NCBI GenBank assembly: GCA_015680685.1
Contig: MNCI01009310.1
Coordinates: forward strand, 49,839-112,149
Direction: 5' to 3'
DNA from: Gnetum montanum
Lineage: Eukaryota; Streptophyta; Gnetopsida; Gnetales; Gnetaceae
DNA: 62,311 bases
Shown: positions 12,512 through 25,000 of the stretch, piece by piece
Layout of the letters: every line of letters begins with the position of its first letter
Numbering within the stretch: position 1 is the stretch's first letter
Translations under genes and position numbers: made by a program
Notes under the pieces: generated by a model
The model's database searches: none
What the model saw: the letters and a program-made list of their open reading frames with translations, nothing else
What the model was told of the DNA's origin: nothing

Positions 12512-13702
12512 TGAAACACCATAAATTTTTGGAATCTCATGATTTAGTAGTCCCAAAAATATGGGCAAGGTTTCTCGCAAGTCTGGTGTCACATTGGACC
12601 ATGCATACAAAGCCCTCCATAGCACATTCAACATGGCACCCATTCACAAGGCCAATTTGCATGAGAAAGGCACTAGGAGTAGACCATACAGTCTAGAAAA
12701 TTTTCTATTGCCCAAGCTAATAGGCTTGCTACACCTCCTAGCTTGCAAAATTTGACACTTAACTCAGCTGACGGTCTACCTATGGAACATGCTAGGAGTT
12801 ATCAAAGGTGTTTAGGATGGACTAAGTAGTTTGACAAGCTTTCTAACTATAGGAACCTGCTAAACTACGCTATGCTACATAGCATAGTAGCCCTTCAGAA
12901 AACTGAACAAGAACCCAGATGCAAGTTGATAATGATTCAATCCCCCAAGATATCTACCTCACTTCATCCTTGATGCATGAGTAACATGACACAACAAAAT
13001 ATGGCAAGTTTTTTTCAGAAATCATTATAATTTGAGTGCTATGCTACATAGCATAGCATAGCATAGATGGGATGTACTCTGAAGATACTCCTACTTAGAT
13101 GGCTCTAATATAGTAAGCACATTTGCCCATTCTTCAACCATCAAATAGGTTTTCTCTGCTAACATGTTAGGACATGACTGACCTCCAGTAACAAAACATT
13201 TCCAAGATTGAGTCAGAATCCAAGCCAAACTAGACGCTACGCTATGCTACACTATGCAATGTAGCATAGCGTATCAAGGACAAAATTCATGAAGGCCCTC
13301 TACTAAGTAGTTCCAGCAAGATGATTGCACTTGGCCACACTTTAGCCTCTAATACTACCTATCCTACTTTTCCCTCAGGCCCCAAGAAGATTTTCTTGAC
13401 AAAGCATTGCAAATTAGATGAGGATGCATGTCACATTGGCTACTACGCTATGCTATGATACATAGCGTAGCATAGCATAGTTGGGATACAAAGCTTAAAA
13501 TTGTCCCAAGGATGAACTCAGTAGGTCCCAAGACCTTTCAAAATGAAAGATAGGTTTGTAGTTACTTGCCTAGCTAGGCCTTAGATAGGTGTCTTCAACT
13601 TTCAAGTAAGATTTCTTTCAAGACTGGTGACTATGCTACACTATGTTAGGTAGCGTAGCACAACATAGCATGTGGGTGTTTACGTAATGCCAATACAATG
13701 GG
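12512..13702 (+). repeat. element B 3' LTR, left part (U3)
   Basis: Starts TGAAACACCATAAAT like the D LTRs and contains five imperfect palindromes of the GCTATGC/GCATAGC type (near 12865, 13033, 13234, 13441, 13631). Cut at 13702 by element C; the rest of the LTR resumes at 30103. Total LTR length is about 2.2 kb. Confidence 0.85.
13698..13702 (+). repeat. target-site duplication ATGGG, left of element C
   Basis: ATGGG directly precedes TGTAACAACGG and recurs at 30098-30102 directly after the other end of C. Five bases is the usual size for Ty3/gypsy integration. Confidence 0.9.
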
Positions 13703-14939
13703 TGTAACAACGGAAAAAAACGGTTGCTGGAAACACCGAGCAAATTTTCATGTACACAGTTCCAACCCTGGATCTGTGTGAGGGCCGTGCTAGAGAAAAT
13801 GAATCTAAGATGCCCTTAATAGTCTTGTCGATCAGATAGGGACTTACTTAATCAGTAAATTTTGTAATGATCAGATCACGAAATGACGATTTCAATGTGA
13901 AGGTACAATATCGATTAATGGGAAAATGAGATTTCCTCTAAGATCAAATCTTGAAGATAGTGACAATAATGTAAATCATGAAAAAAGATTATAAAATCAA
14001 TGTAAGTAAAATGCAAAAAATTGAATTTGGAGAATGTACAATCCCAAAATTTGGGATTGAACTTATAGATAAATATGTTGAATACAATGGTTTCAAGTAG
14101 ACTTTGGTTTAGACAAAGTGCATGCCAAGAGCAAGAAGCTATTCAGAGATAATACAAGCATAGGACAATCTACCTTGTTCTAGCCAATATGGGTGCAAGG
14201 GAGTCAAGCCCAAAGAAAAATGTCTGCTAACTTAAAATCTCCAGTTAAAAGCTTCTCTCTATCACCGTTGATGCTCTTCTCGTTGTCTCGCCAATCTTTT
14301 TTTTTTCTGCCAATACTGTCAAAAATTGCCAGCCCTACCAACATTGTCCATTGGGGTATTTATAAGATTAGGGCTATGAGAAAAATGCAGTTTAGATGAC
14401 ATGTGTCCTGGACCCACAAAATATTGTTGACTCGATGCGCTGTTGTTGAAGCTTGTGGTGTTATGCTGCATTACACTCTAAAGCGTAGTATAGCATAATC
14501 ACCTCTCAAGAAGACAGTTCATTTAGCCTTGTCTTTTGCACTGAACAAACTATCTAATGACTACGCTATGATAGGCTAGAAAGCGTATCATGACATAATG
14601 ACTGCTACCAAATAAATTTCATTGTCTTTGTCACTACAGCTAAGTCAAATGTGTTTCTTGCGTTACGCTATGTTACGCTCCGTAGCATAACATGGCATAG
14701 TACAACAGAAGTTAAGATTCTTGAACATGGCTAACTTGCGAAGTTGAAGTGTTATTGCTATGCATCCCTTGTTCTGTTCTGTTATCCCAGATTTTACTAT
14801 GCTGAGTTGTGTAGCATAGTGTAGTAGGCATTTAGCTGAAAAAAGAAAACTTGTTGAGATATGCCACTTGTAAAAAATCCTTGCCTAAGCCTTGAGACTT
14901 TGCTAAATCATTGAGGTCTCAAAATTTCATGGTGTTTTA
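13703..14939 (-). repeat. element C 3' LTR (1237 bp)
   Basis: Matches 25369-26310 plus 29875-30097. The other copy lacks about 65 bp near 26060. It contains palindrome clusters near 14472, 14566, 14665 and 14797 at ~100 bp spacing and a minus-strand TATA box at 14357-14364. Confidence 0.9.
14357..14364 (-). promoter_or_regulatory. TATA box in element C 3' LTR
   Basis: On the minus strand this reads TTATAAATACCCC; the 5' LTR has the same at 26020-26027. Elements B and D have TATAAATACC at the matching place in their LTRs. Confidence 0.6.
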
Positions 14940-14957
14940 ATGGCCCCTCTTTGTTGA
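14940..14957 (-). other. polypurine tract of element C
   Basis: The minus strand reads ATCAACAAAGAGGGGCCA, immediately before the U3 start. Nearly identical to those of B and D. Confidence 0.75.
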
Positions 14958-16165
14958 TGTTTGGAGGTCTTGCCCAAGAGATGTCAAAAAAGAATACAAA
15001 ACACCATAGAGGTAAAGACATCAATAGTGTTTGTCAACACCTGCTTGGATTTTTCTCTATCAAGCTTGGAAGTGCAAAAGTGAAAATGCAAGGAGCAAGA
15101 GAGGATTTTACAGTTATGAGGGAGGGAGGTTCAGGGAAGACTCAGTCATGAGTAGGATACTTTGCAAACATGCTATTAGTCATATTCTCGTAGGTGTTTT
15201 CCTGAGAGATTACACTACTATACTATATATGTGTGGCTTGCCTGGACAAGTTGCGTTACACCCGTATGGCCTGGACAAGTTGTGTTTCATCCATTTTTCA
15301 TAGCTTTGTCTGCTTTTTTATTTTTTTGAAATATAGATGTTTTCCATAAGGTGATTTGTGTTACACTAATTCATGGAAGTGATATGTTACACGAAAGGCT
15401 TCTTGTGCACTCACATTTTGTACAAACGGGGGGAGAGGGTAAGGGTGGTTGTAAAGATAAGGGAAGGAGTAAGTAAGATAAGGTGTCTAGTGGGGGAAAG
15501 GGTAGGTTCCACACTTCCAAGTAGTTAGGCTAGTCTGTGCAGCCACATTAGAACATTGTGACACCTCGCCCTCCTAGTGAATGCATCTTTGAAGAATGCT
15601 ATCATAGCAAGTGAAATACAAAGCATAACAAAGAACAAAGAACAAAGCAATCATCCTAATTGCTGGGGAGGCTATAGAAATAAGTGTCATCCAAAGCGAA
15701 AAGGAGAGCGCAGGCCATGGGAAAGGAATTATAGCAAGAGGCCTTGGTTCCTTTGTTGACACCGTGGCTTAGGAATTTGCCATTGACAACTAGATTCATC
15801 TTATCCATCTGGTTATACAAGGTGCAAGTTAGATGCATCTGCTAAGCCAGAGTCTGGTGGTGGTGATGGCTGGAGGAAACCAAGGTTATGGGTGACCATA
15901 GTTTCCTTGGAGCTCCAAGTGGCAAATATGACCCTAGGATTTGTAGCTACAGAGTGGTCATCATAGCAACATCACCGATGGGTTAGTAGAATGCCTTTTG
16001 GCATATCCGAGGAATCAGTAAGATGCTAGGAGGGTAGTAGCATTGCGTCTGTTCCAACACCCTACTCATTCTATCTTGTAGGGATGTCCTGCAAGAATGA
16101 TCAGGCTCTCTTATTTCATGGATCTGTTGGTAGATTCTATTTTCAACTCCTGGTAGACTGTTGTT
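14958..16165 (-). other. element C 3' region, no clear gene
   Basis: Corresponds to the 3' regions of B and D but is more diverged. A minus-strand trace near 15270 (GCNAT in Pro/His/Cys context) matches D near 51985, and the GTAACACAACTC-type repeat recurs. The small ORFs on both strands at 15574-15838 overlap each other and are not convincing genes. Confidence 0.4.
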
Positions 16166-16545
16166 GCTAGTTTTAAGTCCCAATAGACCATGGTCCTAAT
16201 TTAAAGTCTGGGCAAACTGAAGCGTGCTAGTTTTACGTTGTAGCGGATGGTGGAAGAGCTAGTTTATGGTCCCAGCAGACCATCTTGTGGGTGTCAATTT
16301 TGTGTCATGACCAGGGACAAGTCTATGCTAGTTTTAGCATCTCAGTAGATGGATGCTTACCTTTCCAATTTCACGTTGTGATGGACTGTTGAAAATATTT
16401 TTAGTTTAGCATCGTGGCGGACATGTGTAGGAAATGCTAGTTTTACATCTTAGCGGATGAGTACAACACTGCCAGTTTTACATCATAATAGACGTTTGTT
16501 ATAGTGCTAGTTTTATGTCGTAGAAGATGTTATTACCTTGCGTAT
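16166..16545 (-). repeat. 3' tandem array of element C
   Basis: About ten degenerate units, each with CTAGTTTTA or CTAGTTTAA (complement of TTAAACTAG), about 30-45 bp apart, directly downstream of integrase in the element's sense. Same position as in B and D. Confidence 0.7.
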
Positions 16546-16559
16546 GAGCCAAGCTGTCA

Positions 16560-17990
16560 TCTAAATGTGGTACTACTTCAAGTACATGTGGTTCATGAGA
16601 TTTGGAAGTTTGTTTGTTGCCGTCAATGTCCAATAGCCTAAATGCTCTATTGTCATATGCATTGATGACCAAAAAGGGGCCTTCCTAGCTTGCAAAGAAT
16701 TTTCTCACTAGTTCATGAATGGCCTTAAGAACCAAGTCTCCTTTCTTGATTAGTTGATGATGCATGTTGTGATGATTTTTTTGCCTTCACCGATCCTGAT
16801 ATTTTTCGATGTTGTCAAGCATCTGGATAAGCTTTTCCTCTACTAAGTCTAGATCCATGATCCTAGACTCATTGTGTTGAGTCTCATTTATAACCATGGA
16901 AAGGACCATCTACAGTGAGGGAACCTCTAGTTCTAGGGATAACACTACTTTAGATCCATAGACTAGGCTGTAGGGTATCCTACCGATAGTTGTTCTGCAT
17001 GTCGTATGATAGGCCAATACCATGTAGAGGATCTTTTCATGCCATAATTTATTGTTGCTGTTGAGCATATTTTTTAATAAATTGATGACCACCTTATTTT
17101 TTGCCTCTACTTGACCATTTTCTTGTGGATAATAAGGCAAGGAAAAATATTGCTTAATACCAAGGTTGTTGCAGAAAGATTTGCTTTCGGAACTACTAAA
17201 CTATGGCCCATTGTTGGTCATAATAGTCATGGGAAGCCTAAACCTAGTTACTATGTTATCCAAGATAAAATGGAAAACCTGTTGAGATGTAGTCTTTCAT
17301 AGGGGAATAACCTCGACCCTATTCATGAAGTACTCAATAGCAGAGATGATGAAGCTATGCCCTGCGGAAGACTTAGGCGTGATGAGCCCTATGATGTCTA
17401 GTTCCCATCATTGGAATCGCCAAGTGATCTGTGTGGTATGCAACTCAGTTGGTGACACGTGTATTAGATTTGCATAATGTTGGCATGCATCACATGTCTT
17501 AACCTTGGTAAGGCAATCTCATTCCATGTACAGCTAGTAATACCCTAAGCATCTAATTTTAGCGGCCATGGCTCGCAGGGCTATGTGTCCTCCACATAGT
17601 CCCTCATGAACTTTGCTAACTATCCTTTGCGCTTGGTCACTATTAACGCAGGTTAACAATATGCCATCAAAAGAGCACCTACATAGAGTGATATCCCCAA
17701 TGATGACATACTGCCTGGCACACTTGCAGATTGCATCCTTTTGTGCAGATGTCAACTCGTGCGGTGGTTAGCCATGTAGAAGGTAGGTTTTAATGTTATC
17801 GTACCATTTTGGCATTCCTTCCGTAGTTAGAGAAGAGATTTTCGCCGCTTGAATGACAAGATCTATACATTCCATCATTAAAGCAGGCCAAGTGGAAAAT
17901 AAATGTGGAGGCACATTTAAATCTAGTGTAGCTAATGCATTAGCTATAGTTTTTTCACTATGCAGCACATGTCAGACATCAATCGTTGTA
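16560..17990 (-). pseudogene. element C integrase
   Basis: The zinc-binding region has VHEGLCGGHIA (about 17610) and CDACQHY (about 17490). The core has the Asp in LDIIG, TNNGP in place of the usual TDNGP (so the second catalytic Asp is replaced by Asn), and the Glu in ENGQVEAKNKV (near 17110). The C-terminal KKGDLVLKAI block lies near 16750. Stops interrupt it in at least five places. Confidence 0.8.
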
Positions 17991-18760
17991 AATTACATCA
18001 GAAGATCTTTAGCCATATCGCAATAGGGCTGTAGATGCACAGCTTTGTAGGTGTAGACTTCTGTGATTTGATTGACAATGAGCATTGAATCACCTCATAT
18101 TTTTAGGTGTTGAACATTGAGTTCTTTGGCTACTAACAGTCCCCTGAGGAGCCCCTCGTAGTCTGCCACATTGTTCATAAAAGAAAATGCCAGGCAGTAA
18201 GCTAATGGGCGAACATCCTCAAGGGAAAGCGTAATGACGGCAGTGACGCTACCGCCTTTGGTAGTTGAATCTCCATAAAAATATAATATCACTTCGAGGC
18301 CTATTGATATAGGGCTTAAACTATGTACATGCTCGTCCAAAAATTTAGGCTCTATTGTTTCCTGATTGTTAACAGGTGATGTTACAAGCTGGTTGGCTAT
18401 CGCTTGACCTTTCATGGAAGATTGCCCAATGTAGTGTAGGTCAAACTCTGTTATGATGGCTTTCCAGTGGGCTATCTTACTACTCTCATATAAATTTTTT
18501 ATGATTGCATGTAAAATGTTGTTCTTATAAATTATGTTAACTTGGCTGCAGAAAAGATAGTGTCTACATTTTTTGAGTGCAAACACCAATGCCAAACAGT
18601 TACGCTCTACTTCATTGTACCTTGTTTCATATGAAAATAGAGCATAACTTAGATAATAGATAGGGATTTCTAACCCTTCGTCCCTCTTTTGACACAACAA
18701 TGTAGCTATAGATACATCTGAACTTGCGAGGTATATGTAGAAAGGCTGATCCCTTTATGG
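17991..18760 (-). pseudogene. element C tandem RNase H domains
   Basis: A 201-codon open stretch (18700-18095) spans the end of the classical RNase H (YNEVERNCLALVFALKKCRHYLF, cut here to its key residues ALVFALKK) and much of the second RNase H-like domain (FYGDSTTKGGS, then NNVADYEGLLRGLL). It is one of the best preserved pieces of C. The first catalytic motif of the classical domain lies upstream in another frame. Confidence 0.75.
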
Positions 18761-20030
18761 TGGGAAAATCATTGGCAAATGTAGCAGCTCTTTCTTTAGG
18801 TTGTCAAATGCATACTGGCAGTCCTCGGTCCATTCAAAGTTAACTCCCTTCTTGAGAAAATGTTGCATAGGATGTAATTTTTCCATTTACTTTGAGATGA
18901 ACCTCCTAATAAACTGTAACCTACCGTGCAACCCATGCAGTTTTTTGAGGTTCATAGGTGGTGCTAGGTTAATGATAGCCTTAACCTTGTTGGGGTTGAC
19001 TCGTACGCCAGCCTCCAACACTACAAACCCCAAAATGCATCCAGTTTTAACTCAGAATATACATTTTTGGGTTGATCCATAGGTCATGCCTAAGACATCA
19101 TTTAAGGATTAAATCTAGGTTCTCTAGGTGAGCTTCCAACTTTCTAGATTTAATAGCTATGTCATCTACATAGTCATTCAATCTCTCTAAGAGGTAATTA
19201 CTAAAGATATATGTCATGGTGCATTGATGAGTTGCTCCAGCATTTTTTATGCCAAAGGGCATCATGGTATAATAGAAAGTTCCCCAGGGGGTCATGAAAG
19301 TTATAGTCAGTTGATATTCTGGGTTGATGTGGATTTGATTATATCCTAAAAACCCATCCATAAAGGATAGCAAGGCGCGTCCAGCTATTGTATCAATAAG
19401 TTGGTCAATACCCGGTAATGGGAAATTGTCTTTAATTGTTGCCTTATTCAAATCATGGAAGTCTATACAGATCTGTATTCCTCCCATCTTCTTAGAAACA
19501 ACAACAATGTTTGATACCCAATCCAAATAATCAACCACATAGATGAAACGAGCTTGATATAGCTTGGTGATTTCATCAGGCACTGCCAACGTAATTTTGG
19601 GCTTCATCTTCCGTGCTTTCTATCTAACTGCTTTGATACTTGGGTATAACATGATGTTGTGTTGTATCAATCATGGGTCTAAACCCGACATGTCTTTGTA
19701 TGCCCATGTGAACACCGTAATGTTATCTTGGAGCACTCGAGATATATCACTCTACATTTGTTGGTCAAGGAGGGAACTAACCTTTAGAGTTTTTCTTTCT
19801 CCTTTATGCATAACCATAGAGACATTAGCGAGGGAATCCTCAGTCACATCACTAGCCTCCAAGTCTAGGATTTGGGCCAAATGTTCTAGCCTTTCTAGGG
19901 ATACTTTTGAGGCTACTATGGTTATGTCATAGGGGAGGACATTGGTTGCTATCATTACAAGATTAGTATGTCTAAAAGTTTCCCCGTATGGGCCTGTTAG
20001 GGCTAGGGGTGCAAGTAAAGCTTTGTCCAT
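18761..20030 (-). pseudogene. element C reverse transcriptase
   Basis: A lead-in segment (20030-19752) matches the sequence just before RT in D. The open stretch 19607-19098 (169 codons) holds most of the palm: the Asp of FMDGF at residue 84, TPWGTFYYTMMPFG at 106-119 and YVDD at 146-149. The thumb/connection continues to about 18760 with frameshifts. Length and order fit Ty3 RT. The start at 20030 follows a possible 3' splice site (TTTCTTACAAG); see findings on the PR-RT gap. Confidence 0.85.
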
Positions 20031-20089
20031 TTGTGAACTATCTTGTAAGAAACACCAAGAACAGAAGTTGTTATATTGTTTTTGTTAAC

Positions 20090-20366
20090 ATGGTGCAATG
20101 ATAGAAGGTTTTAAAGTTACGTGTCAAAAATGTTGCTAGTTTAAGGTCTTAGTAAACCGTTACAATATACACAGTTTGCAAGAAAACAGCAAGCCAGGTT
20201 TCCTAGGTATTAGCCTAAGGTTTTTTGCGAACTATGATAAAAGGTATAACATGGCATGTCTAGTGTGTCAAGATAGCTAATTCAGCATTTTGTGCAGACT
20301 ATAGTTAATGTCACCGGATTACGAGACAATAAGCTATGCATTAGTTTAGGGTCTTTTCAAACCGCC
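20090..20366 (-). repeat. internal tandem repeat remnant of element C, RT side
   Basis: Three or four units with CTAGTTTAAGGTC or TTAGTTTAGGGTC cores, i.e. the CCTTAAACTAG motif on the minus strand. Position-equivalent to D 46590-47000. Confidence 0.55.
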
Positions 20367-20379
20367 ATGGTGGACTACC

Positions 20380-20800
20380 ATGGAAAAAGGAAAGGTAAAG
20401 GCTAGAGCTGATCTAGGAGATGCTGTGTTGGTCGAGCTCACTGAAGACGAGATTATGTGGTGTCTGTTAGTCAGCCTGGAGAAAATTCCTTTCATGGCCA
20501 ATGCAGGACCATCACAGGTAAGCTATGTTATAGTTGTATTCTTGTTATGTGTACTTTTAGTGGTGACGCTAATGTTTGTTTCATGTCAAATTATAGGATC
20601 GACATGAAGAGGATCCTCATGAAGAGGAGCATGATGAAGATGATGTCCCTCACGAAGAGGGTCCCCATGAGGAGGAGCCTAGAGAGGATCACCCCCATGA
20701 AGAGATGCCATGCAAAGAAGATCCTTATGAAGATGATCCTCATGAGGTGGAGGTGGAGTTAAATGACGCAAATGGAAGTGGTAACAAAGGGGATGTGTAG
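20380..20800 (+). CDS. antisense two-exon ORF inside element C (113 aa, acidic)
   Basis: Exon 1 is 20380-20517 (46 codons), the intron 20518-20596 (79 bp, GTAAGC...TTATAG) and exon 2 20597-20800 (67 codons plus TAG). The intron is phase 0, so both exons join in frame. Exon 1 contains ADLGD...ELTEDEI; exon 2 is a run of His-Glu-Glu-Asp-Pro-like acidic repeats, ending in DANGSGNKGDV. It runs opposite to C and lies between C's protease and RT. Exon 1 aligns with the end of the large antisense gene in D (ADLGN...DITKEEV near 41860), and the intron falls at the same place. So this is probably the 3' end of that gene, the rest having been lost from C; the ATG at 20380 is then internal. Function unknown. 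Confidence 0.65.
20518..20596 (+). other. intron of the antisense ORF
   Basis: Donor CAG|GTAAGC, acceptor TTATAG|GAT, 79 bp, T-rich. In D the matching donor has decayed to GG|GATTAG while the acceptor GTGATAG|AAT is kept (41657). Confidence 0.7.
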
Positions 20801-20939
20801 CGTGGCAATATTGGCCAAAAATTTTGTCATAATGAAAGGGAATAAGGAGTAACATTTTTTGATCAATGTGATCATAAAATAACATTTTTAATTTTTTTTT
20901 ATTTTATGAAAGGAAATGTATCATTAGAAAGGTTACACA

Positions 20940-21250
20940 TTTTAGGCCACTGCGGGCCGCTAATAGTTTAAGGCCATGTCGGGCTAGGCGATTGTAAGCA
21001 TAAAAGAATAAATAGAATTGCCATTTTTAGGCCATAGCAGGCCGTAGTTAGTTTAAGGCCATTTCGGGTTGATGATAGTTTAAGGCCATTTTGGGCTGGC
21101 CCACACACATGGAAGAGAATAAATGAAATTGCCAATTTTAGGCCATAGCAGGCCACAGTTAGTTTAAGGCCATTTCGGGCCAACGATAGTTTAAGGTCGT
21201 TTCTTGTCAATGATAGGTTAAAGCCATTTCGGGCTGACAATAGTGAAAAA
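20940..21250 (-). repeat. internal tandem array of element C, protease side
   Basis: Units of ~25-30 bp reading TTTAAGGCCATTTCGGGC on +, at least seven copies, some spaced wider. The complement carries GGCCTTAAACTA, related to the 3' array core. Equivalent to D 41170-41420. Confidence 0.75.
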
Positions 21251-21329
21251 GTGTAATGATAACGAGGTGACATAAAGGAATGTGAACTATGTGCCAGTAA
21301 GAAATGTAAACTGATATAACATGTTACGT

Positions 21330-22080
21330 CAACATGTTTATCAATTAACCCCACAACTACTTCTTGATTTTTTAAAGTTTGGTGATGCATATGAACAAGG
21401 AGGCTTATTATAACATTCCTCTATGCTACCATCTTCTCCCTAAAAGGGTAATTTAGCCCAAGCTAAGCTTTCATTGGCCACTGTGTCGACCTATCCAATT
21501 GTTGGGACAAGGGTTTGATCCTCGGGGACCTCAACATTTGAACCCTGTTCCATTTTGACATTGTTAACTGCTTGAGGGGTCATCTTATCACCATGGATGA
21601 TCACTCCCCCCCCTCCCCCCCCTGCATAGGGAAAGTCGATTTCTTGATGAATGGGTGATGAAAACACCCTTAATTGATCCAACCAAGATCTCCCCAAGAT
21701 TAGGTTGAAACTAAGCATCTCCTCGATGACGATAAGCACTACATCTGTGGGAAATTGATCTCCTGCTACAAAGTTGATGTGTACCATTCCCTTGACTTGC
21801 ACTCATGCCCCATTAAATGACTTCAAACATGATGTTATTGTGGGATTAATCTGATCGATCAAACCTAGTTTATCTACTATGGAATATGGAATGACATTGG
21901 CAGCAGCCCCGTCATCTATGTGTGCTCTCCAAATTCTGTACTGGCTGACCCAGATAGTGATGATCATGGACATTGTTATTACTTGATCCCTTTGTGGGTT
22001 TTTTTTAATGGATTCATCATGAAATGTCAATTGGGGAGACCGTGGCTATTCAACAGTTGGAGGAAGCATAATCAAATGGA
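21330..22080 (-). pseudogene. element C protease and linker
   Basis: The aspartic protease active site is visible as HIDDGAAANVIP (the Asp before Gly-Ala at about 21912) with the flap-side block FNLILGRSWLDQLR near 21690. A Gly run (about 21605-21620) comes from a C-rich stretch of plus-strand DNA and is probably replication slippage. The linker ends near 21375 in YASPN-like sequence shared with D. It would process Gag-Pol. Confidence 0.75.
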
Positions 22081-25000
22081 TTACTTCTTCCTCTATGGGC
22101 AAGCTCTTGTCCATAGGTATGGATGTTAACATGCGAACCATGGCCTCACGATGCTTTTGTGATCTCATCAGCAAGTCATAGAGGCTTAGAATTTTATTTT
22201 TTTGTTTAAGCACCTACTTGAATTGGGTAAAAGCGTTGAGAAGATCATGCCCATGATCAGGTTGTTTGCTACCCTTCTCTTCTTCCATTTGTCCCAAGAG
22301 ACGAATCTCTTAGGGAGGAACAACTTCCCGTTGAGGATTGCATTTTCTTGGATAGGGAGAAGATGGTTGTGTTTGTGTAACATCGTCCTCTTCAGAGGCT
22401 GGGGCTAAGGGCACCGAGGAAAGGGGTGTAGGCCTAGAGAACCCAAGCATAAGGAAGTCCTTAGATGCATTAGATATCATACGCCCTTCTTCTTTCCTAG
22501 TAGGTTGTGATTGGCACATTGACTTAGAGATTTGCCTCTGCATAGTAGGAGAAACTGATGGCTTTGGCACCTTGATGAAAAAGGGTGTCATAGGTATGGG
22601 CACAGGCTAGGCTGCATCTTTACTAACAGTGGGCTATGGAAGAAAGGTCTAAGATGGGACTCAGAGGAAAAAAGGTTGTCGCTGAGCCACACCTGTTGAT
22701 GTTGATGGGTTTGTCATTTGAGGTGGACGAGGAGGTACACACAACACAAAGGGTTGCTTTGGCTATGCCTGACAATCGCCCTCCATACCGACTACATTGA
22801 TAGTGTACCCTACGTTATTTGCATTTACTAGGTCTTGATACACATGCATGGACTGGTTTTCTAGATGAACCGGACTACTACTGTCTAGGATCAGTTTACC
22901 TCGATTGATCATGCATTGAATGTCATCTTTCAATACCTAGCAATAATATGTGTCATGACCACATAGTTGATGATAGTCACAGAAATGGTCCAGCCTAAAG
23001 TTTTTGGGAATTGACAGTTCCTTAGGTAGGCCCAATGTGGGGTTCTTGAGTAGCTTACAATGCTGTCTGTGGCATTTTAGACCCTCCTTGGACACCTTCT
23101 TATGTTGGATGTTGCTAGTTACTAGCAATTTCTTTAGAAGTTCTGAAGGCTTTACAGGTAGAGCCGTGCATTTTGAGCGATCTTTACACTCAAAATTAGG
23201 CTTTGGCTATGGGGACGCTTCAGGGGAAAATGATGTTTCTTGATGGATGTTATTTGAGCTAGTTGTGGGCTCAACAGGCACCATCGATACCTTCTTGTTG
23301 TTATTTTTCTTCTTGACCCCTTCTTTTACAGCCGCTACCATTGTTGTTGTAGCTTTGCCCTTGTCTTTACTCTTGTTGTGGGCATTTTTGTAGACCACAT
23401 ACACTAGGTCTTTGCTAGCCTCTACCACATCTTGAATGCTCTTAGTCTGAGTGAAGGCTTGGCTGAGGGAGCGGGGAGCAAGGTAATATAGTTTGGACTT
23501 AATAAATTCATTGATTGCCCCCTTGAAGATTTCCAATAGATGGGCCTTCATGATGGGTTCACGGATTTCATTCAAGGTTGTGCTCCAACACTGTATAAAC
23601 TTTTGGACTAGTTTAAGTGGATCTTGCTTGACTCCCATAAGTTGATCTAGCGTGACCTCTAGTTTTAGGTTATATTTGAAATGAGTCACAAATTGAGTAA
23701 GAAGATCTTCCAAGGTTGAAATGGAAGAGCGTGGAAGTGCATGATACCAGTCTAAAGCTTTACCCATTAGGGACATAGCAAAGACACAGATGATGGTATG
23801 TGGCCATTATTGCAATAACAGTAACTCTAACTTGAAAGTAACTAAATGGGCGTTGGGATCTCCTTCCCCATTGTATTTTGTAAAATGGGGAAGTGGCATC
23901 CCAGGGGGTAACGACAAAGTAGGTACTACCAGATTGATAGGATCATCATGGTAAAAATTCATGACCTATATTATGTCAGAACTGGTAGCCTTGAGGCATT
24001 CAACCTCCTCAGTAAGGGTTTGGCTAAGTTGGAAGGCTTGATCTAGACCTATGGATGAAGAGGTTGGTTGTGGAATAGCAGGGGGAGCCACGTTGGGTGG
24101 CGGGATAGGGGTGGTAGCTTAGTCGATGTGCGATGCTATTAAAACTGTCCCTGTAGGCGGTGCCACTTATTGAATGCACCACCCAGTAGGTGATGTGGAT
24201 GGGGAAACCACCATTGATTGCGCCATGGGATACACTATTTGCGTGGTCGGGGGCACAGACAATGGCCCTGTAATAGGGTTTAGCATCTTCGGGACTTGGT
24301 GTTGATGGTGGTGAATATGGGACATCTGCGTAGGATGTGCAATGAGGGACAATGTATTTGGAGCCCACCATGCAGTAGTGGCAGGTCCTATTGTGTAAGA
24401 TGGGATGAATGCAGTAGCTGCGTGTAATTGTGAAGTAGGCACTGCATTCACATACGGTGACGTAGGCACAAGTATGCGATCAGATGGATTGGCTAATTGT
24501 GACTATGGAGGAATGGTCTGTGAATAAATAACACTTAGGATGGTAGCTGGAGAGAAGAAATGTTGAGTAGATGCATGCACAACACGATTGGCAGTAGTCA
24601 ATGATAATGGCATAGTGACCATGAATAGTGGATTTATGTGAGATGCTATGGATGGAGGAGCCACAACAAAGCTAGCATGACTAACTCCCTTGGAGTGAGA
24701 ATCTAAGTCCTCCTACCCATTATGGGATGCTTCATCATAGAACATCTCGTCTCATTATTCCACTGATGCCCTCGCCATTAACAGCTAGTCCAACATCCAC
24801 TGTTGCTGGTTTGTCAGGGGTATGGAGGCATTAGGTGAAGGAACGAATTCCTTCCCATTATAGTAGATGAACTCGTATTCACATTTCGCTTCAAGTTCTT
24901 GTGGGTATATGGGTAGATTTTCCATAAGTTTGATGTAGTGGAAGTTGTAATGTTCCTTATTCTGAGCGTGTCCCTCAGGCTCTTTATTTTGAATCCTGAG

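Noticed and set aside
12860-13680. Microsatellite in B's LTR
   Set aside because: The GCTATGC words form separate inverted repeats ~100 bp apart, not a continuous short tandem repeat.
19564-19932. 122-codon plus-strand ORF
   Set aside because: Lies antisense to the reverse transcriptase of element C; no support of its own.
20968-21390. 140-codon minus-strand ORF with NGLKL repeats
   Set aside because: The repeating peptide is only the translation of the tandem array at 20940-21250.
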